Shown: positions 59,211-64,000 of the stretch, in pieces | Numbering within the stretch: the first letter of the stretch is position 1 | Layout of the letters: the number at the start of each line of letters is the position of its first letter | Origin: Panicum virgatum | Lineage: Eukaryota > Streptophyta > Magnoliopsida > Poales > Poaceae | Direction of reading: 5' to 3' | Assembly (NCBI RefSeq): GCF_016808335.1 | Contig: NC_053149.1 | Coordinates: forward strand, 39,138,118 to 39,202,117 | Length of the DNA: 64,000 bases | Translations under genes and position numbers: made by a program | The notes under the pieces: generated by a model | What the model was told of the DNA's origin: nothing | Databases searched by the model: none | What the model saw: only the letters and a program-made list of their open reading frames with translations

Positions 59211-59264
59211 TGTAGCTGTACTAGTATCGATTCAAGTTTATCCTTGTATCACTCCACATTCCAC

Positions 59265-60211
59265 ATGGATTCCATGACTATCCGTGGGTTCTCAGCTCTA
59301 GGGCCTCATTACGGCGAGCGTCCACCTTCATGTCATCCCATCCTTATACCAGGCTATGAGAGCCGCCCTAGTCTCGTAGCCATGGTTCAATCACAATTTT
59401 TTCTAGGTGCAACGATGAAAATCCTTACACTCACCTACGTGAATTTGAGGAAAACTGCTCTATCATTTCAATACCAGGCATGCACCATGAAACTGTGAAA
59501 TGGAAGCTTTTTCCATTCTCTTTGACTGGTCGTGCCAAAGAATGGTATTCCATAACCGTAGGAAGCATAGAGGGTGATTGGAATATTCTGAAAGATAAGT
59601 TTTGTCTTCGTTACTTCCCCAAAAAGAAGATTGTTTCCCTTCGTATAGAAGTTCTAACTTTCGAGCAACGAGAGGAAGAATCTCAAGGAGCAGCATGGGC
59701 TCGTTATACCGAGCTGATTTCTTCAAGCCCAGACTTGAGTATGCCCGAGGCTATGAAATTACAACACATTTCCTATGGCCTTAGAACAGATAGCGCGACC
59801 TTTTTAGACAAGGCCTCCGGAGGGTCCTTCTTGCACAAAGCCGTAAGCGAGGGAAAAGCTATCCTTGGTAGGATCCTTCAGAATACCGAGTATACCAGAA
59901 TATATAAAGACCCACCTGAAGAATCTCGAGAGCCCACTCAAAGAGCGGAACCTTTTGCCCAAATTCCAACATCCTGCCCACAAAAGATTGCTGAACCAAA
60001 ACCTTCCACCTCAAATCCTGAGCCCTTCAGCGAAAATCATCGACCTTTCTTCTTGTCCATGTTTGACAACGATGAATCGACAATAGATGGTGATGTCTCA
60101 TCATTACTAAAGGAAGAAAGTGATGCTGATGGAGAATCTGAGGTAGTGACTCCCGATCCCGAGGAAGAATCCTTGTCCGAAACTGATCAAGGAGGATTCA
60201 TCATTCCCTAA
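59265..60211 (+). pseudogene. Athila-like gag, element 1 (one frameshift)
   Basis: The reading frame starts ATG at 59265 (MDSMTIRGFSALG, then SCHPILIPGYESRPSLVAMV). A one-base shift near 59410 moves it into the frame that runs from 59480 to 60211: WKLFPFSLTGRAKEWY, then DWNILKDKFCLRYFPKKK, FEQREEESQGAAWARYTELI, then LQHISYGLRTDSATFLDKASGGSF. These are the core of the retrotransposon gag domain. The C-terminal part is Pro/Glu/Asp-rich and acidic. No protease, RT or integrase follows, so the element is non-autonomous and probably relied on another copy. Confidence 0.85.
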
Positions 60212-60212
60212 C

Positions 60213-60704
60213 ATGGAGCTCCAATTCTCGGAGGACGAATTTGAATTTTCTGATGAGGAGTTCAAAGCTTCTATCACTCCAAGTTCCTCCAAATCATATC
60301 AATGCCTTGATCTGTTTGGTGACTACGAGGAAAAATCTTTTCTCCTTGACCCAGAGCAATCCAAGGATTTCCATATCGAAGGCATTGATTATGATACGTC
60401 TCAAGAATACTATAGGCTAGAGCTCGATGTCGAAAATGTCTGCTTTATGGATACTCTTGAGGCAGCAAACTCCATATCGAATTCGGAAGGCAATGTTGAG
60501 CATGGAAGTTTCATCTTGGAAGAACCACAAGATACATACTCCTTCGATGAGACTCCATCTCCCATCGCTATTAGCACACATGCCGATTCCAACCATCCAA
60601 TGCCCCTTGATCAGGAAAATTTCGAAAGGGTGGTTGTAGATGAATTTTTCTATCATAAATATTGCAAATCTCGTGGTGGTTTGTTGCGCACATCTTGTAG
60701 CTAG
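60213..60704 (+). pseudogene. Second acidic ORF of Athila-like element 1
   Basis: A 163-codon frame begins one base after the gag stop codon, so the two ORFs could be linked by reinitiation or by an old frameshift. It is very acidic at its start (MELQFSEDEFEFSDEEF) and Ser/Thr/Pro-rich later, with no motif I know. It may be a decayed continuation of the gag-pol frame or an element-specific protein. Confidence 0.5.
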
Positions 60705-61871
60705 AAATCATGAATTTAATCCGGAGATTGGTGATGGAGGGAGCCACAACACCAAGCTAGCTACAACATCAATAAGAGGCTCCCAAGGTCGAGCTTTTGA
60801 CCATAAACAAGCACTACCGGGAGGTAACTCATATTTTTTTTCAGTCTTCTAATTTTTTTTAAAAAAAATCTTTGCTTTCCAATAAAATAAACTTGAAAAG
60901 AGCTTCAAGACTTAATTCTAGGACTCCCTCCCTTCAGGTATTCTTGTCACTAACCTTCCAGGTCGGGACTTAAATGAACAAAGAGTTGGTGCAATTGAAA
61001 GAGACTCACTTCCAGGCTTTAATGGAGAAAGATAACTACAACCTCTGATGCTCAGCTTTTGGCACCAAGTATCGCAAAATCTGAGCATGGGGGAGGACAT
61101 AGTTTGAAAGTGAAGGTGCTTCCCAAGACTCCACACGCAAATATGACTCTCGATACTAAGGGCAAAGAAAAAAGAACATCATGAACAACACTGAGACGAA
61201 CTCCTTGGCGAAGTTGAGCAAAATGTGATGCAACTCAAGACCAGGTAGCCAGACTACACCCATACCTAACAAAAACATCGACATGACAACTCGTCACGGA
61301 GGTTTGCGATCCCATATTTTTTTCCTTCCTGGTTTATGTTCAAATTAGTTCTAAATGAAATAAAATTAAAACTTGAATGAAATTCTTGGAAGAGATGAAT
61401 TCACACATGACTAACAAGGGTGCCTAAGTTTTATTTCTTATGCGAGTACTGGTTACCTTTGGAACTTATATGTTAGGATCACTTGAACTTTTGTTTATTG
61501 ACCCTCACGATATGACAAAATGAGAGACATGTTCTTTCTAATTTGAAGTCTTGGAGTTTTTCTTTAAAAAGCTAAAACAAGGCAACTCTCATTTACTTTC
61601 AACCTTACAAGTCCTATCCAGAGCCATACATGAATAGAATTGAACCCATATAGCTATCTTTTGGTATTTTGAGCTTGATCAAACATCATTGCCTTTCGAG
61701 AAATATCATGATCATCGAGTACTTTGGCCATCCATTGTGCACGTTCATCAATAAAGTCCATCATAAGTGGTTCACCAGAAGCTCTCCATCCCCCTGAAAA
61801 AAAGAAAAAGAGATAAAAGCGAGTGAGCTTACAATTTTACTCGAGTAAAAAAAAGATGGAGAAGCCAAATA
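60705..61871 (+). other. Non-coding 3' interior of element 1
   Basis: No gene is supported. It starts with a ccgggaggtaactc box (about 60828), then poly-T, and contains a tgagcatgggggagga purine-rich box at about 61083 typical of Athila-like 3' regions. It ends where the second LTR begins. Confidence 0.5.
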
Positions 61872-63335
61872 TTGGCGGTCGATTTCGATGATGTTTACCG
61901 CCAACATTCCTTCGGATTTCATGTTTTTGGAACTATTTTTTTATGATTTTCACTAATATTAACAAGTTCCATAAGTTTTGGTGAGTATTTGAATCCAGGA
62001 ACAACATGTACGAAAATGAGCCGAAATGGGGTGATTCCCAGGCCGGCCGGCCTACCCCTGTGAAGTTTCGTCGTGAAACTTTGTGAATCATGGCTTTGAG
62101 CACATGATTAAGTCCACCCAAAGGTGCTTCAGGCAAAATTCACAGGTTAAGATCGAAAGGTTTGAACCAAGTCAAGTTGGGCCCAATTCCAATGACAACC
62201 CAAAGATTCAGGACCCAAACCGACTTGAGGAGTAGTGTGCATCTTGTGAACAACGTGCCAGAGCGACGGAGGCCTGAATCGAGCCAGAGCCAGGTCGACC
62301 GGGCTAGGAGAGGCCGGCCAGCCTCTAACAGCCTGCTTCGGAGCCGCGCAACTATCATCGACTTCAGGAAGCAATCCCAGGCGTCCACGCAAAGGCGGTG
62401 GCCAGATAGCCGCATCCCCAGGCCGGCCGGCCTAGGGGAGGCCGACCGGCCCCACTTGGCGTCCTCTGGTACTCTCCCTTGGCGTGAAAGACAAGCACAA
62501 CTGTCTTACCTGCGTACAACCGACGCTCAACTCAGCACCAACCCTGAAGTAGTTTAAATAGAGCTCAAACCCCCCTCTTGTAACACACACAATCCATTAG
62601 AGAAGAGAGTCTCTTTGTTACACTCTTGTGTTTGAGTAGGAAGAGAGTGAGGCGAGTGCTCTGGTGAAAGCCGAGCTAAAGGAGGGGACTCGAGTTCTCT
62701 CAGTCTTACTCCACATTTTGTATCCACCTTGGAGGAATTTACTTTGAGTAAGTTCCTTGTCTCAACTTTAGTTTCTTGCTAGCTTTACTTTCTGTCTTAA
62801 TTACTAGTTTAATTACTTTTTTGATCTGCGGGATCCTGAGTCTGCGTAAGTAGCAAGTTCTACTTATTTGAGGTTGCTTTCTATCTAAGTACACGGTAGG
62901 AGCAAGTAGCTCGAGAGCTGTGGGTGTGGTGCCCAGGCTTGGTAGTTATCTCAAGTTGTGTTCCACCCCACGGAACCATTGTGGTAGGCGGTAGGTGGTG
63001 ACAGCCCTATCCATCCCTCTTAGTCCACCATGTTCGGGTGTTTTTATAGCAGTAGTTTCAGGTTGCCGTTGGACTCCCCTCTCATCCCTTTCTGAAGTTC
63101 TTCCCCTTCCAGCCACCTAAGCAGATCAAGTCAGTAGTTAACTCGTCAACTAGTCAGAACAGTAGGTTATCTGGAGTTAGGCCCTCTTTCCTTTTGTCTT
63201 CTTCTCGCTGGTTGTGTCCGGTTGAAGATTTCTAAATTTGGTCGAAGCTTTACCGTTCCTTGGCTTCGATGGTGAAAGCTACAATCGGTCTCTGTGCGCT
63301 TGCGGAGTAATTCGTTAGGCTAAAGAGTGCCAACA
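61872..63335 (+). repeat. LTR preceding Athila-like element 2
   Basis: Starts (t)attggcggtcgatttcg and ends gagtgccaaca before another primer-binding site. It has the same hairpin start and the same ccaccccacggaac and agtccaccatgttcgggtg blocks as 57713-59183. The GGCCGGCC palindromes recur at about 62042, 62421 and 62437. Divergence from the first LTR is too high for the two to be a pair from one insertion. Confidence 0.72.
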
Positions 63336-63339
63336 AGCT

Positions 63340-63362
63340 TTCTGGCGCTGTTGCCGGGGAAC
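63340..63362 (+). promoter_or_regulatory. Primer-binding site, element 2
   Basis: tggcgctgttgccgggga follows the LTR end by a few bases and matches the Athila-type tRNA-Asp site tggcgccgttgccgggga with one difference. Confidence 0.78.
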
Positions 63363-63416
63363 GGTAGAAACACTAGACTTATAGTTAATCGGCCGTAAGA
63401 CTTTCCATCCATCCAT

Positions 63417-64000
63417 ATGGAATTTCCTCCTATTTATCCGGCAGTTCCATCTCGCAAGTACTTGGAACCGCCACCATCTTGCCACCCCATTCTATCCGAT
63501 GGTTACGAGATCCGTCCCTGTCTCATAGCCATGGTTTGCGCACTGTCCTTCTCTAGTAAAAAGGACGAGTGTCCCTATGCTCACTTGCAAATCTTCGAAG
63601 AGAATTGCTCTCTTCTGATTATACTCGGTATGACCCAAAACACCTTACGGTGGAAGCTATTCCCGTTCTCTCTGACGGGGAAAGCCAAGATTTGGTACAA
63701 CCGGACGGCAAGAAGAGTTGGAGGAGATTGGATACAGTTGAAGGATGAATTCTGCTTGTTCTTCTATCCTATCTCCAAAGTGATTCCCCATCGGAAACAA
63801 CTGTTATCATTCGAGCAAGGCGATGAATCACTTGGAGTAGTCTGGGCTAGATTCATGCATTTAGTAGACTCTGGGCCACCACATCAGATGCCGGAGGAAA
63901 TACTTATGCAACACTTCTTCTATGGCCTTAAACCAGAAAGTGCACATTTCATGAATGTGGCTTCCGAGGGATCCGTCATGTACAAGACAGTGGTTGAAGT
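63417..64000 (+). CDS. Athila-like gag, element 2 (runs off the window)
   Basis: ATG at 63417 opens a frame that stays open to the end of the window (194 codons). It reads MEFPPIYPAVPSRK, then PPPSCHPILSDGYEIRPCLI, WKLFPFSLTGKAKIWYN, DWIQLKDEFCLFFYPISK, LSFEQGDESLGVVWARFMHL, MPEEILMQHFFYGLKPESA. Order and motifs parallel gag 1, but this copy has no break in the visible part, so element 2 is younger or still functional for gag. Protein roles are structural: it packages element RNA in the cytoplasm. Confidence 0.82.
   Translation, partial: MEFPPIYPAVPSRKYLEPPPSCHPILSDGYEIRPCLIAMVCALSFSSKKDECPYAHLQIFEENCSLLIILGMTQNTLRWKLFPFSLTGKAKIWYNRTARRVGGDWIQLKDEFCLFFYPISKVIPHRKQLLSFEQGDESLGVVWARFMHLVDSGPPHQMPEEILMQHFFYGLKPESAHFMNVASEGSVMYKTVVE

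Noticed and set aside
1..64000. tRNA, rRNA or microRNA genes
   Set aside because: I looked for A/B-box-like tRNA patterns and rRNA motifs and saw none I could support by eye; a covariance search would be needed to exclude small RNAs.

Overview
The window is nuclear DNA of a flowering plant, almost certainly a grass and probably a panicoid. Three things point there: split genes with GT-AG introns, GC-rich first exons beside AT-rich intergenic DNA, and a dense nested set of grass-type mobile elements (Stowaway and Tourist MITEs, CACTA, Helitron, RTE and L1 LINEs, copia, and gypsy elements of the Tat/Retand and Athila types). Species assignment is inference. Nothing bacterial is present: no operons, CRISPR arrays or phage.

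Layout. 1-8.0 kb: MITE remnants, a broken partial copy of a PWWP-domain gene (2.5-3.6 kb), then an L1 LINE fragment on the minus strand carrying two nested DNA elements. 8.0-19.0 kb is the gene-rich part. It holds an intact PWWP-domain gene (plus strand, 8445-12187, three coding exons) and, tail to tail with it, a Rab1/RABD2 small-GTPase gene (minus strand, 12988-18691, eight coding exons, 203 residues, every junction GT-AG and in phase). Intron 2 of the Rab gene is swollen to about 4 kb by a 3-kb RTE-type LINE and a Mutator-like element. 19.4-25.5 kb: a MITE and a decayed Ty1/copia element. 26.6-27.6 kb: an intronless gene for a B3-related (DUF313-like) protein with a TATA box. 28-43.9 kb: a Stowaway MITE, a 0.6-kb sequence present twice (29.7 and 43.2 kb), the 3' part of a Sirevirus-like element (minus strand), and a gypsy Tat/Retand-like element with a gag remnant, a 124-bp tandem array, an antisense multi-exon ORF and a 3' LTR. 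44.1-44.5 kb: a small single-exon gene (minus strand, 133 residues) with a TATA box. 45-56.8 kb: CACTA remnants, a Helitron inserted in a MITE, a CACTA transposase pseudogene split by a 1.9-kb solo LTR, and a Tourist MITE. 57.4-64 kb: two related Athila-like elements in the same orientation, each with LTR, primer-binding site and gag; the second runs off the window.

The host genes are four: PWWP chromatin reader, Rab1 GTPase, B3-like protein and the small unknown protein. They are unrelated in function and do not form a pathway or cluster. Most of the rest is transposable-element history that can be ordered by nesting: L1 then a TIR element; CACTA then LTR element then solo LTR; MITE then Helitron then hAT MITE. 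I found no convincing new defence or metabolic system. The most unusual items are the spliceable antisense ORF of the Retand-like element, the Sirevirus-like LTR attached to a plant-transposon-protein ORF with no copia pol, a Helitron carrying a spliceable mini-ORF, and the target-site duplications that allow insertions to be read cleanly.
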